Of a stretch of 64,000 nucleotides of DNA, positions 34,824 through 44,910 are shown piece by piece. This stretch comes from Acanthornis magna (lineage: Eukaryota; Chordata; Aves; Passeriformes; Acanthizidae): assembly GCA_036785705.1 (NCBI GenBank), contig JAWUZG010000332.1:4154001-4218000 (forward strand). Reading direction: 5' to 3'. The position numbers and the translations under genes were made by a program. Position 1 is the stretch's first letter. Every line of letters starts with the position of its first letter. The notes beneath the pieces were generated by a model that had not been told where the DNA came from, searched no databases, and worked only from the letters and a program-made list of their open reading frames with translations.

Positions 34824-37349
34824 ATGGGCGAGGGTTGGTGTCCGGCGGTGGTGCGGGTGCTGGTGCTGCAGGCGGCCTGGGCGCTGGCGGGCGGGCAGGT
34901 GCGCTACTCGGTGCCGGAGGAAGCCAAGGCCGGCACGCTGGTGGGGCGTCTGGCGCAGGACCTGGGCCTGGAGGCGGGCGAGGCGGAGGCGCGGCGGCTG
35001 CGGCTGGTGGCGCAGGGCCGGCGGGCGAGCGTGGAGGTGAGCGGGGCGAGCGGCGCGCTGCTGGTGAGCTCGCGGCTCGACCGGGAGGAGCTGTGCGGCA
35101 AGAGCGCGCCGTGCGCGCTGCGGCTGGAGGTGCTGGTGGAGCGGCCGCTGCGCGTCTTCCACGTGGAGCTGGAGGTCACCGACATCAACGACAATGCCCC
35201 CATCTTCCCCGCCGCCCGAAAAAACCTCACGATTGCGGAATCATCGGTGCCGGGGTCTCGTTTCCCGCTGGAGGGCGCATCGGATGTGGATATCGGAGCG
35301 AACGCTCAGCTCTCCTATACTCTCAGCCCCAGCGAACATTTTAGAATACAGGAAGAAAACACTAACTCCCGTACTAAGTCTCTTTTTTTGATACTCACGA
35401 AACCATTGGACCGCGAGACGATTCCCGAGCACAGGTTGGTGCTGACGGCGAGTGACGGGGGCCGGCCGTCCCTGACAGGTACGATGGAGCTGATGATCTC
35501 GGTGCTGGATGCGAACGACAACGCGCCGCAGTTCAACCAGTCGGTGTATAACGTACAGTTGCCGGAGGACTCCATTCAAGGCATGCTGGTGGCGCGGATG
35601 AATGCCACAGACCCGGACGAAGGAACTAACAGAGATGTGAAATATGAAATCGATACTATTTTTCCTCCCTCTACATCAGATATATTCAGCATCGACGAGA
35701 ACAGCGGGGATATCAAACTGGCGGGCGCCTTGGACTTTGAGGAAGTTAATTTATACGACATAAATGTTAAGGTGACAGATAAAGGGACACCCCCGCTGTC
35801 GGGACACTGCAAGGTAGTGCTGGAGGTGCTGGACGTGAATGACAACGCGCCGGAGGTGTGGGTGACGTCGCTGTCGGTGCCGGTGCCGGAGGACGCGTCG
35901 GTGGGGACGGTGGTGGCACTGCTGAGCGTGTCGGACCGGGACTCGGGGGCGAACGGTCGCGTGCGGTGCTGGGTGTGGCCGGCGTCGCCGTTCGGTCTGG
36001 AGGCGACATTCGCGGGCTCGTACTCGCTGGTGCTGCGCGAGGCGCTGGACCGGGAGCGCGTGTCGGAGTACGAGGTGGAGGTGCGTGCGGAGGACGGCGG
36101 AGCGCCGCCGCTGCGCGCCAGCCGCGGGGTGCGCGTGCCGGTGTCGGACGTGAACGACAACGCGCCGGCGTTCGCGCAGGCGGTGTACACGGTGCTGGCG
36201 CGGGAGAACAACGCGGCGGGCGCGGAGCTGGCGCGGCTGTGGGCGCGGGACCCGGACGAGGCGGGCAACGGGCGCGTGAGCTACTCGGTGTGGGAGGGCG
36301 GCGTGGCCGGGGCCGCGGGCTCCTTGTCGTCGTCGTCGGGAGGCGGCGTGGGCGGTGTGTGGCGCCCGGCGTCGAGCTACGTGTCGGTGGACGCGGAGAG
36401 CGGGCGTCTGTGGGCGCTGCAGCCCTTGGACTACGAGGAGCTGCAGGTGCTGCAGTTCGAGGTGCGTGCGGTGGACGCGGGGGAGCCGCCGCTGTGCGGC
36501 AACGCCACGGTGCAGCTCTTCGTGCTGGACGAGAACGACAACGCGCCGGCGCTGCTGCCGCCCGCGGGCTCGGGGCCGGAGGCGGGCGCCGTGGCGGCCG
36601 AGGCTCCGGCGGCGGCGGTAGCGGCGGGGGTATCGGGGGCGGTGTCGGGCACGCTGTGGGCGTGGGCGGCGTGGGGGGCGCCGGCGGGGCAGGTGGTGGC
36701 GAAGATCCGCGCGGTGGACGCCGACTCGGGCTACAACGCGTGGCTGCGCTACGAGCTGTGGGAGCCGCGGGGCAAGGGCCCGTTCCGCGTGGGGCTCTAC
36801 AGCGGCGAGGTGAGCACGGCGCGGGCGCTCGAGGAGGCGGACGGCCCTCGCCAGCGGCTGGTGATCGTGGTGCGCGACCACGGCGAGCCGGCGCGCTCGG
36901 CCACGGCCACGCTCAGCGTGTCGCTGGTGGAGGCGGCCGAGGCGGCGCTGGCCGCGGGATCCTCGTCGTCGTCGTCGTCGTTGTTGTCGGGGCTGCGTCC
37001 GGCGTCGGGCGCGGAGAGCGGCTCAGGTGCGGCGAGTGCGGCGACGAACGTGTGGCTGGTGGTGGCCATCTGCGCCGTGTCGAGCCTGTTCCTGCTGGCC
37101 GTGGTGCTGTACGCGGCGTCGCGCTGGGCGCCGCGGGCGGCCGTGCTCTCGGGGCCCGGGCCCACGACGCTCGTGTGCGCCAGCGAAGTGGGCAGCTGGT
37201 CGTACTCGCAGCGCCACAGCCGGAGCCTGTGCGTGGCGGACGGCGCGGGCAAGAGCGACCTCATGGTTTTCAGCCCCAACTTCCCTCCACCGCCGCCCGG
37301 CCCCGCGGCCAAGGACGCGCACCCGGAGCCGTCGTCTCTCCTGGACACG
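34824..37349 (+). CDS. PCDHA: Protocadherin alpha variable exon E
   Basis: Encodes 842 residues on the shared scaffold. EC1 has GTLVGRL where A, B, C, D and G have GTVVGRL, a change shared with the neighbour F. EC2 opens AARKNLTIAESSVPGSRF. The EC2 segment (HFRIQEENTNSRTKSLFL) and EC3 (VYNVQLPEDSIQGMLVARMN) are closest to exon C. EC5 has the longer GGGVGGVW loop, again as in C, and then RPASS where others have RSASS. The cytoplasmic piece reads KDAHPEPSSLLDT rather than KDTQPEP. The donor is ACG|GTCAGT, phase 0. The start is the first ATG of the CpG-rich leader that begins the conserved signal peptide; an in-frame non-ATG extension upstream is not accepted. Confidence 0.93.
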
Positions 37350-38236
37350 GTCAGTGGCCCTGCCTTGCCCACCTCTTGCCCTTTTCTCGGACGCCCCTTC
37401 CCCTCTCTGCCCTGTCTCTCCCGCCCCCTGCGTTGTTTCTGTTTGTAGGGAGGCTCCGCCCCTTCAGCCTGAGGGCAGCGTGTGATTAGGGATATTACGG
37501 GACATTTCCATCTCTCGCCCGGTCCTTCCCGGATTTCGCTTTTTTTTGTTGTTTGGAGGCGAAATAAGGGAATTATGGCACCTTAGATCTGATACTATCC
37601 GCAGCTGAGTATTGCTGCGTTGGGCAGGATTTGTGCCTTAGAATCAAATCACTGTGTATTGCAATGAGAGGTGCGTCGAAGTGTGAGCTGTGCGGGCAAC
37701 GTTTTTGCTTGCTGGCGTGTAGAGTTTCGATGTGACCTTGGTGCAGGAATACAAGACATGCTGTGCTGGTGTCAGTCCCCCAGTCACTGAATATTGACTT
37801 AATGCCTTTGCTAACTTCTGAGCATGTTGGTATTAGGTCTGGATTGTTACTGAAAACTGTACTCTTTCATTTTCCTTGCAAGAGATGGTACACAAAGTTA
37901 CACTTGGAACTTCAAATTTTCATCTGCCTGTGGAAAGAACTCTGATTTTAGCTTCTATCATCAGATTAATTTAGAAATTAGGAAAAGTAGTATGGACTTT
38001 TGCTATAATATTTTTCCTCGTATCTTTTTGCCTGACTTACTACCTGTTTAGGCAGAGGAGGCTGACCCAAGGTAAGTGCTAGAATTCACAGTTTTCTTGT
38101 CCTTGTGATGCTCTCTCTGTTGTTGATTTGTATTCTTGGCCAGAGAAATAGCATGAAATATGCTGGCCTTTCTTGATGTTCTATCAAAATCCATATGAAA
38201 AATCACATCATTTTAAGAGCCCTGAAAATACTTTCT

Positions 38237-38268
38237 GGGGGGGGAAAAAAAAAAAAAAAAAAAAAAAA
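38237..38268 (+). repeat. G8A24 homopolymer pair
   Basis: A run of 8 G followed by 24 A, then A/C-rich sequence with CAAA repeats. This looks like the tail of a decayed retroposon, family not recognised. Confidence 0.85.
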
Positions 38269-40660
38269 GAAATGGAAAGCGCAAACAAACAAACAAAACC
38301 CCCAAACATAATTCCCCACCAAAACCCAAACCAAATTCTCCTACTTCTCAAGATTCTGGCTTATCTCTTAGAGCATGAAATCAATGCCATTGTGATTCAG
38401 AGTTCTTCTGACATCACCTTTAGAAAGGGTATTTCTCCCCAGTTTTCCCCATTTCTATATGAGATAGCTGAAGCATTGCAAAACATGACAGGTCAGCAGC
38501 AGAATCTGCTGGTCACTGTGTATGGTACATCTGTATGTTTTTCTGTGGTGCTCTCGTTGATGAAGGGGTTTACAAAAGGTGAAATGGAAGGAAACTGTAG
38601 CATGTTTGTGAGTGTGGCAGTGACAGAGTAAGGCCCGGCGATTTCTTGATGTGACCTTAAGCAGTGGGAAGACTTGTCCAAGGAAGGTGGAATTCATTGG
38701 GAAGGTCATGGGTCATGCCTGAAGACAAGAATGAGTGATAATGTGGTTGTCTTGAGAACTCATGTCCCTGAGTGAGCAATGAAGAATGCCTAGAGAAAAT
38801 TGTGAGGCAAGATGGGCACAGAGTGCTTCTGCCTGGGATCCTTTCCAAGGCTCTAAGGTTCTGCAGTTGGAAGGCTTGTGGATCTTGAGATGCTGTGTGG
38901 TATTGAAATGGCCACAAAGTCCTTTGAGGTTATGAAGATCTCCCACCACAGAAAGAGATTTGTGCTGATACATCATTACTGTAAAAAATGTGTTGGTAAG
39001 GGGAAATGCAATGCAGCCTGTTGAATATTGTTTGATGAACCACTTCCCTCTGGTTTTTAGAAAGGCATTGTGGGAGGGTAGGACTTCAGCTTGCTCGAGT
39101 CCTTGTGTAGAGATGGATGGACATCTATAGTAGCTTCTTCATCTGTTGATTTTGCCATGATGGTTCCTTGCTGCTTGTCAAGTGGGATTTGTAAGAGGAT
39201 GTGATCAGGATGTGGGTATAATCTGTGTCTAATTTCTCCTACTTGAGAATTTGCAAAGTCAGCCTCAATAGAAATGGGGTGTCCCTTTGTCATGCTTAAC
39301 CCTGATACATGCATGGCCTCACTAAACCCCGCGGAGCAGCCCAGCTCTGATGTTGCATCATAGAAATTCTCCCCCACATTTGGTATGATGACTGTGCTTG
39401 TGCTTCTGCATTTGGTGTGGTTCTCTCAAAATAAAACTAATGTGGACCAGGATCAGAGTTGTCACCCTGATCACAGAATTTTAAGCATCTCTAATGTGTA
39501 GTTCTGTGGTGTTTCCATCTGAGAATGCTGAAAAGGCACAGAACATTTAGGGTGAATTTCCTACAGTGTGCCAGACATTCTGTGGCTTTGCATCCCTTCA
39601 TAAGTTCTTTGTGGCAATTGTGAGGGGAGGTGGGGATATGTGAAGGCCTGACTCATGCTCAGAGTAGGTTTTATTGCTGGGGCATGCTGTTTTGGTGGGG
39701 CAATTTGGCTGCTGCAGCTCTAATCCTCTGATTGGCATGTAGTATTGCTTGGGCGCTCTGTCATGGGGAGGGTCACTTTAAGTGGAGGACTGTCTTCACT
39801 GAGGAAATGGAGATGCTGTGGGGAAAAAAGCTATCACTGGGGAAGAAGAGCTCCAGCTGCTTAGCTGGAGACTCATTTTCCAGAGCTTGGCATAGAGGAT
39901 TCCAGTGGAAAACCTTGTGAAGACATCTGTCACTCGGGGTTGCTTGCCTGGGATCCTCTCCGGTCCTCCTGAAGTCCTGTGTATCCTTGGGTATTCTTCA
40001 TGCTCTTCCTGCCAGATGTGAAGACATCTACCATACACAACTTGGATCACTTGATTTTGAAAATATGATGTTGGAGAAACAGAAGCTTTTCCAAATATGT
40101 CTCATTTGGTCAGCCTTCTCTGAAGCTCTCCTTGGTTGCATCTGGTCTTATTTTGATAGGGAGTGAAAAATGTTCTGTCCATAATCAAGAAGTTGCCAGA
40201 CCTGGTATTTTGATATAGTGGAATGGGACCCTCTCCATTTCTTCTCTTCTTTCATTGAAAACTTCTGTCTTTATTTTTTTTCTTCTTTTGCATTGGCAGT
40301 ATATTGGTAACAGCAGATGAAATGCAGACAAAATTTTGGCAGCTATGAGGTTGTGAAATTTCCAGCAGTTGACCATCAGTATGAGGGATGAAGTTTCCAG
40401 TCTCCTGAGCTGAGGTTGATGTCAGGAGGATGTCCTCAGCTTTCTAGGGTCTCTCCTGCTTCTCACGTGCTAGAAGTGCCTGAGGGAGCACTGTATTCTG
40501 TTCAGTGATTTCGAGGTTTTTGCAGAATGCGGGCCATTTTTCCCTACTCGTTTTATCCAGAAATCTCTGGTAATGTCAAAACAAAATGTCCTTCAGAACC
40601 AATTCCTCTCCCCTGAAAATGTATCTTTTCGGAAGAAGCAGCCAAGAAGCAGTCACGTTT

Positions 40661-40669
40661 CAGGTAAGT
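40661..40669 (+). other. Conserved spacer module with CAGGTAAGT, copy 5
   Basis: The splice-donor-like motif follows 'ttcggaagaagcagccaag'. A short insertion separates the two parts compared with the other copies. Confidence 0.4.
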
Positions 40670-40760
40670 TGCTGCTAGCTAAAGATGAGTCTGAAAGACA
40701 GTTGTACTTTTATACCTGTTTTGTCATGGTATCTTCATTTTGGATTGACCAAATGTGCCT

Positions 40761-40820
40761 GCATTTGGAGTTGGACTTGACTTATGAGTGCCTTCCAGTT
40801 CGAAATATTCTATGATTCCT
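40761..40820 (+). mobile_element. CR1-like retroposon 3' end fragment
   Basis: Contains 'ttggacttgacttatgag', 'ccttccag' and 'atattctatgattcc', like the 3' end of avian CR1 elements. It lies about 90 bases after the CAGGTAAGT module, the same place as the fragment in spacer 1, so both probably descend from one insertion that was then duplicated. Confidence 0.65.
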
Positions 40821-41589
40821 CTATTGCATCAGCAGAGCATCACTGCCTCCTCTCATTTCTATTGTGCTGCTTCCAGACATAGTATGAGCAAATGAAAGGA
40901 AGCACAGGCGGAGTATGAGCAAATGACAGGAAGCACAGGTGGAGTATCGACCCTAATGCATTTCTCAGAGTGGATTTCTCGGCTGGGAGTTGGAAGTGTG
41001 TTCTCAGAGAAAATGATATAGATGAAATGACTTTGTTGCCTTTACCCTGTGGATCAGGCTACACAGAGGCATTCCACAGGGGAATGCCCCCGGGGATGGA
41101 CATTCTTGTTGTATATTTCTGACTGTACTGGCTTGCCTGAAATAGGAAGCCACAACTTTACATTTGTCATGCAGGTGGCAAATGAGGCCTGAAGAATAGC
41201 TCTTCATCGAGGTATATGAAGACTGTTCTGGAGCTGTGGTTGCTCCATATTTTTCAGCATTCTGGAAGGATTGGTGTGCTGGGTTGTGATGACTTTGAGT
41301 CCCTGGGTTGTTTGTGCTTATCGAAGTCTGATTGCACTGAGGTCAAACTACCTAGGGGTTTGCCTTTTGTTTCAAAGGGCTGTGAATTCTCTTCCTTGAG
41401 AGGATGGAGCCTGAAGAGTGTGGTTTCCTTCCGGAAGGTGAGGTGAAAGGGCTCTCTATCTGTCTTGTCACCTGAGGTGAGCAGGAAGTTTTTTCCTCGA
41501 GTGGTGAAATGAAAGACGACAGCAGAGAGCAATAACTGTTACCAAATGGCATGTACATGCTTCATGAGAAGGGTGATGCAATCACATGG

Positions 41590-41900
41590 AAAAATACACT
41601 GGTTAATGAGCTAAAGAAGAAGCAAAGAGGGAAGAAGAAGGTATGTGTGTCCATAAGGAAAGCGTAGAGGAGATGAGAGGAATGAGTATAAAAAGGAAGA
41701 AACTATAAATGAGTTCACTGACATGTCACCGACGCCACCACTGTACACAGAAAGGGTGGAATGTGAGAAGAAAAAAAAAAAAAGGAAAGAGAGAAGAGAA
41801 AGAAAACCAGAAAGAGCATGCTATGAAGTAATGACGGAAGGATGTAAATAAGAATGGAAGATGACAACGAGGAAAAAGAAAAAAGCAATAAAGGAGATGG
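41590..41900 (+). repeat. Purine-rich tract upstream of exon F, distal part
   Basis: About 310 bases, rich in A and G, with an A14 run near 41770 and a mixed stretch near 41708-41750. Confidence 0.8.
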
Positions 41901-42020
41901 GCGGTACCCACCGGCCTTACATCTAATCGCTAGGTGGAGCTGGTTCCCAAAAGCCTCTACCTCGGTTAGAATACCGCGCTGCAGCGGTGATGCCACGTAA
42001 TAGAGTCCGCGGATCCGACT
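41901..42020 (+). promoter_or_regulatory. Distal conserved promoter block of exon F
   Basis: Has 'cctcggtta', 'aataccgcgctgcagcgg' and 'tgatgccacgtaat', linking it to the C/E blocks. Its first half ('caccggccttacatctaatcg') is closer to A and D. Confidence 0.55.
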
Positions 42021-42039
42021 TGTTTTCTCTGCAGTCTGG

Positions 42040-42160
42040 CGCAGGAGACGATTTGCGAGTCACCAGAAGACATAAAGAAGAGAGCAATGAAAAGAAACTA
42101 AGATTGAAATGGAGAAAGAGCACTGTTGGAAGACACGTCAGAGAAGATGTATATGACGGC
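42040..42160 (+). repeat. Short purine-rich tract upstream of exon F, proximal part
   Basis: About 120 bases rich in A and G, ending near 'agaagatgtatatgacgg'. Confidence 0.7.
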
Positions 42161-42206
42161 GCGGAGGCGCGGAGGAATGTCTCGGGGCGTGTGAGGCGGC
42201 GGAGCA

Positions 42207-42221
42207 GCGCACGGTGTCGCT
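42207..42221 (+). promoter_or_regulatory. CSE-like CGCT-box promoter element of exon F
   Basis: Same 15-base element as exon A. Its CGCT is 182 bases before the ATG at 42403. Confidence 0.6.
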
Positions 42222-42402
42222 GCAGGCTCAGCAACGGCGTCTCGGCGTCTCAGCGGCTCCGCCCCGGTGCGGCGGAGAGCCCGGCTGTGAGCGCGGGGGG
42301 GAGGCGCGGGCCGGGCAGCAGAACCGGGGAGTCCGGGCGGCGGCGGAGAGCCGTGAGGGGCCCGTGAAGGGGCCGGCGGCCACAGCGACAGCGGAGGCGG
42401 CG

Positions 42403-44910
42403 ATGGGTGATCGTTGGTGTCCGGTGGTGGTGCGGGTGCTGGTGCTGCAGGCGGCCTGGGCGCTGGCGGGCGGGCAGGTGCGCTACTCGGTGCCGGAGGA
42501 AGCCAAGGCCGGCACGCTGGTGGGGCGTCTGGCGCAGGACCTGGGCCTGGAGGCGGGCGAGGCGGAGGCGCGGCGGCTGCGGCTGGTGGCGCAGGGCCGG
42601 CGGGCGAGCGTGGAGGTGAGCGGGGCGAGCGGCGCGCTGCTGGTGAGCTCGCGGCTCGACCGGGAGGAGCTGTGCGGCAAGAGCGCGCCGTGCGCGCTGC
42701 GGCTGGAGGTGCTGGTGGAGCGGCCGCTGCGCGTCTTCCACGTGGAGCTGGAGGTCACCGACATCAACGACAATGTCCCCATCTTCCCCGCTACCCGCAG
42801 AAACCTCAGCATCGCGGAATTCACCACTCTGCCGGGGTCTCGTTTCCCGCTGGAGGGCGCGTCGGATGCGGATATCGGAGCGAACGCTCAGCTCTCCTAT
42901 ACACTCAGCCCCAGCGAGCATTTTACAATCGATGTTAAATCCTCTGATGAAAACAGAAAATCTCTCTTCCTGGTGCTCGCAAAGTCTTTGGACCGCGAGA
43001 CGATTCCCGTGCATCGGTTGGTGCTGACAGCGACTGACGGCGGCCGGCCATCTCTGACGGGTACCATGGAGCTGGTGATCTCGGTACTGGACGCGAACGA
43101 CAACGCGCCCCAGTTCAACCAGTCGGTGTATAAAGTGGAGCTACCAGAGAGCGCTGCAGAGGGGACGCTTGTGGTGCGTGTGAATGCCACAGACCCGGAC
43201 GAAGGAAGCAATAAGGAGTTTTCTTACAGCATCTTGCGTTCAGTTCCTCTCAGTAACAGTAATCTGTTCACCATTGACACCAAGACAGGCGAGATCAGAC
43301 TGACGGGAACTCTGGACTTCGAAGATGTTCGCTTACACGAACTGCAAATCGAAGCGACAGATAAAGGGACACCCCCGCTGTCGGGACACTGCAGTGTGGA
43401 GCTGGAGGTTCTCGACGTGAACGACAACGCGCCGGAGGTGTGGGTGACGTCGCTGTCGGTGCCGGTGCCGGAGGACGCGTCGGTGGGCACGGTGGTGGCA
43501 CTGCTGAGCGTGTCGGACCGGGACTCGGGGGCGAACGGTCGCGTGCGGTGCTGGGTGTGGCCGGCGTCGCCGTTCGGTCTGGAGGCGACATTCGCGGGCT
43601 CGTACTCGCTGGTGCTGCGCGAGGCGCTGGACCGGGAGCGCGTGTCGGAGTACGAGGTGGAGGTGCGTGCGGAGGACGGCGGAGCGCCGCCGCTGCGCGC
43701 CAGCCGCGGGGTGCGCGTGCCGGTGTCGGACGTGAACGACAACGCGCCGGCGTTCGCGCAGGCGGTGTACACGGTGCTGGCGCGGGAGAACAACGCGGCG
43801 GGCGCGGAGCTGGCGCGGCTGTGGGCGCGGGACCCGGACGAGGCGGGCAACGGGCGCGTGAGCTACTCGGTGTGGGAGGGCGGCGTGGCCGGGGCCGCGG
43901 GCTCGTCCTCGTCGTCGTCGGGAGGCGGCGTGTGGCGTTCGGCGTCGAGCTACGTGTCGGTGGACGCGGAGAGCGGGCGTCTGTGGGCGCTGCAGCCCTT
44001 GGACTACGAGGAGCTGCAGGTGCTGCAGTTCGAGGTGCGCGCGGTGGACGCGGGGGAGCCGCCGCTGTGCGGCAACGCCACGGTGCAGCTCTTCGTGCTG
44101 GACGAGAACGACAACGCGCCGGCGCTGCTGCCGCCCGCGGGCTCGGGGCCGGAGGCGGGCGCCGTGGCGGCCGAGGCTGCGGCGGCGGTAGCGGCGGGGG
44201 TATCGGGGGCGGTGTCGGGCACGCTGTGGGCGTGGGCGGCGTGGGGGGCGCCGGCGGGGCAGGTGGTGGCGAAGATCCGCGCGGTGGACGCCGACTCGGG
44301 CTACAACGCGTGGCTGCGCTACGAGCTGTGGGAGCCGCGGGGCAAGGGCCCGTTCCGCGTGGGGCTCTACAGCGGCGAGGTGAGCACGGCGCGGGCGCTC
44401 GAGGAGGCGGACGGCCCTCGCCAGCGGCTGGTGATCGTGGTGCGCGACCACGGCGAGCCGGCGCGCTCGGCCACGGCCACGCTCAGCGTGTCGCTGGTGG
44501 AGGCGGCCGAGGCGGCGCTGGCCGCGGGGTCCTCGTCGTCGTTGTTGTCGGGGCTGCGTCCGGCGTCGGGCGCGGAGAGCGGCTCAGGTGCGGCGAGTGC
44601 GGCGACGAACGTGTGGCTGGTGGTGGCCATCTGCGCCGTGTCGAGCCTGTTCCTGCTGGCCGTGGTGCTGTACGCGGCGTCGCGCTGGGCGCCGCGGGCG
44701 GCCGTGCTCTCGGGGCCCGGGCCCACGACGCTCGTGTGCGCCAGCGAAGTGGGCAGCTGGTCGTACTCGCAGCGCCACAGCCGGAGCCTGTGCGTGGCGG
44801 ACGGCGCGGGCAAGAGCGACCTCATGGTTTTCAGCCCCAACTTCCCTCCGCCGCCTGCCGGCCCCGCGGCCAAGGACACTCAGCCGGAGCCGTCGTCTCT
44901 CCTGGACACG
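42403..44910 (+). CDS. PCDHA: Protocadherin alpha variable exon F
   Basis: Encodes 836 residues, the shortest of the alpha exons here. The signal peptide differs from all others (MGDRWCPVVVRVL). EC1 has GTLVGRL, as in E, and the EC1-EC2 junction reads DINDNVP rather than DINDNAP. EC2 opens with the same 14 residues as exon B (ATRRNLSIAEFTTL), then has its own segment (FTIDVKSSDENRKSLFL) and EC3 (VELPESAAEGTLVVRVN). EC5 has an all-Ser loop (AGSSSSSSGGGVW). EC6 has the AEAAAAV form shared with C, and the short SSSSLL run is shared with D. The donor is ACG|GTCAGT, phase 0. The mixture of features from several neighbours fits repeated gene conversion. Confidence 0.93.

Larger units (their letters stand above)
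37350..41589. other. Spacer 5
   Basis: No gene is seen. It is related to spacer 1 by the shared CR1 fragment and by blocks such as 'gagtccctgggttgtttg' (near 41299) and its counterpart near 12009. A 24-bp segment, 'gagtatgagcaaatgacaggaagcacagg' in type, is repeated in tandem near 40883-40940. Confidence 0.65.
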
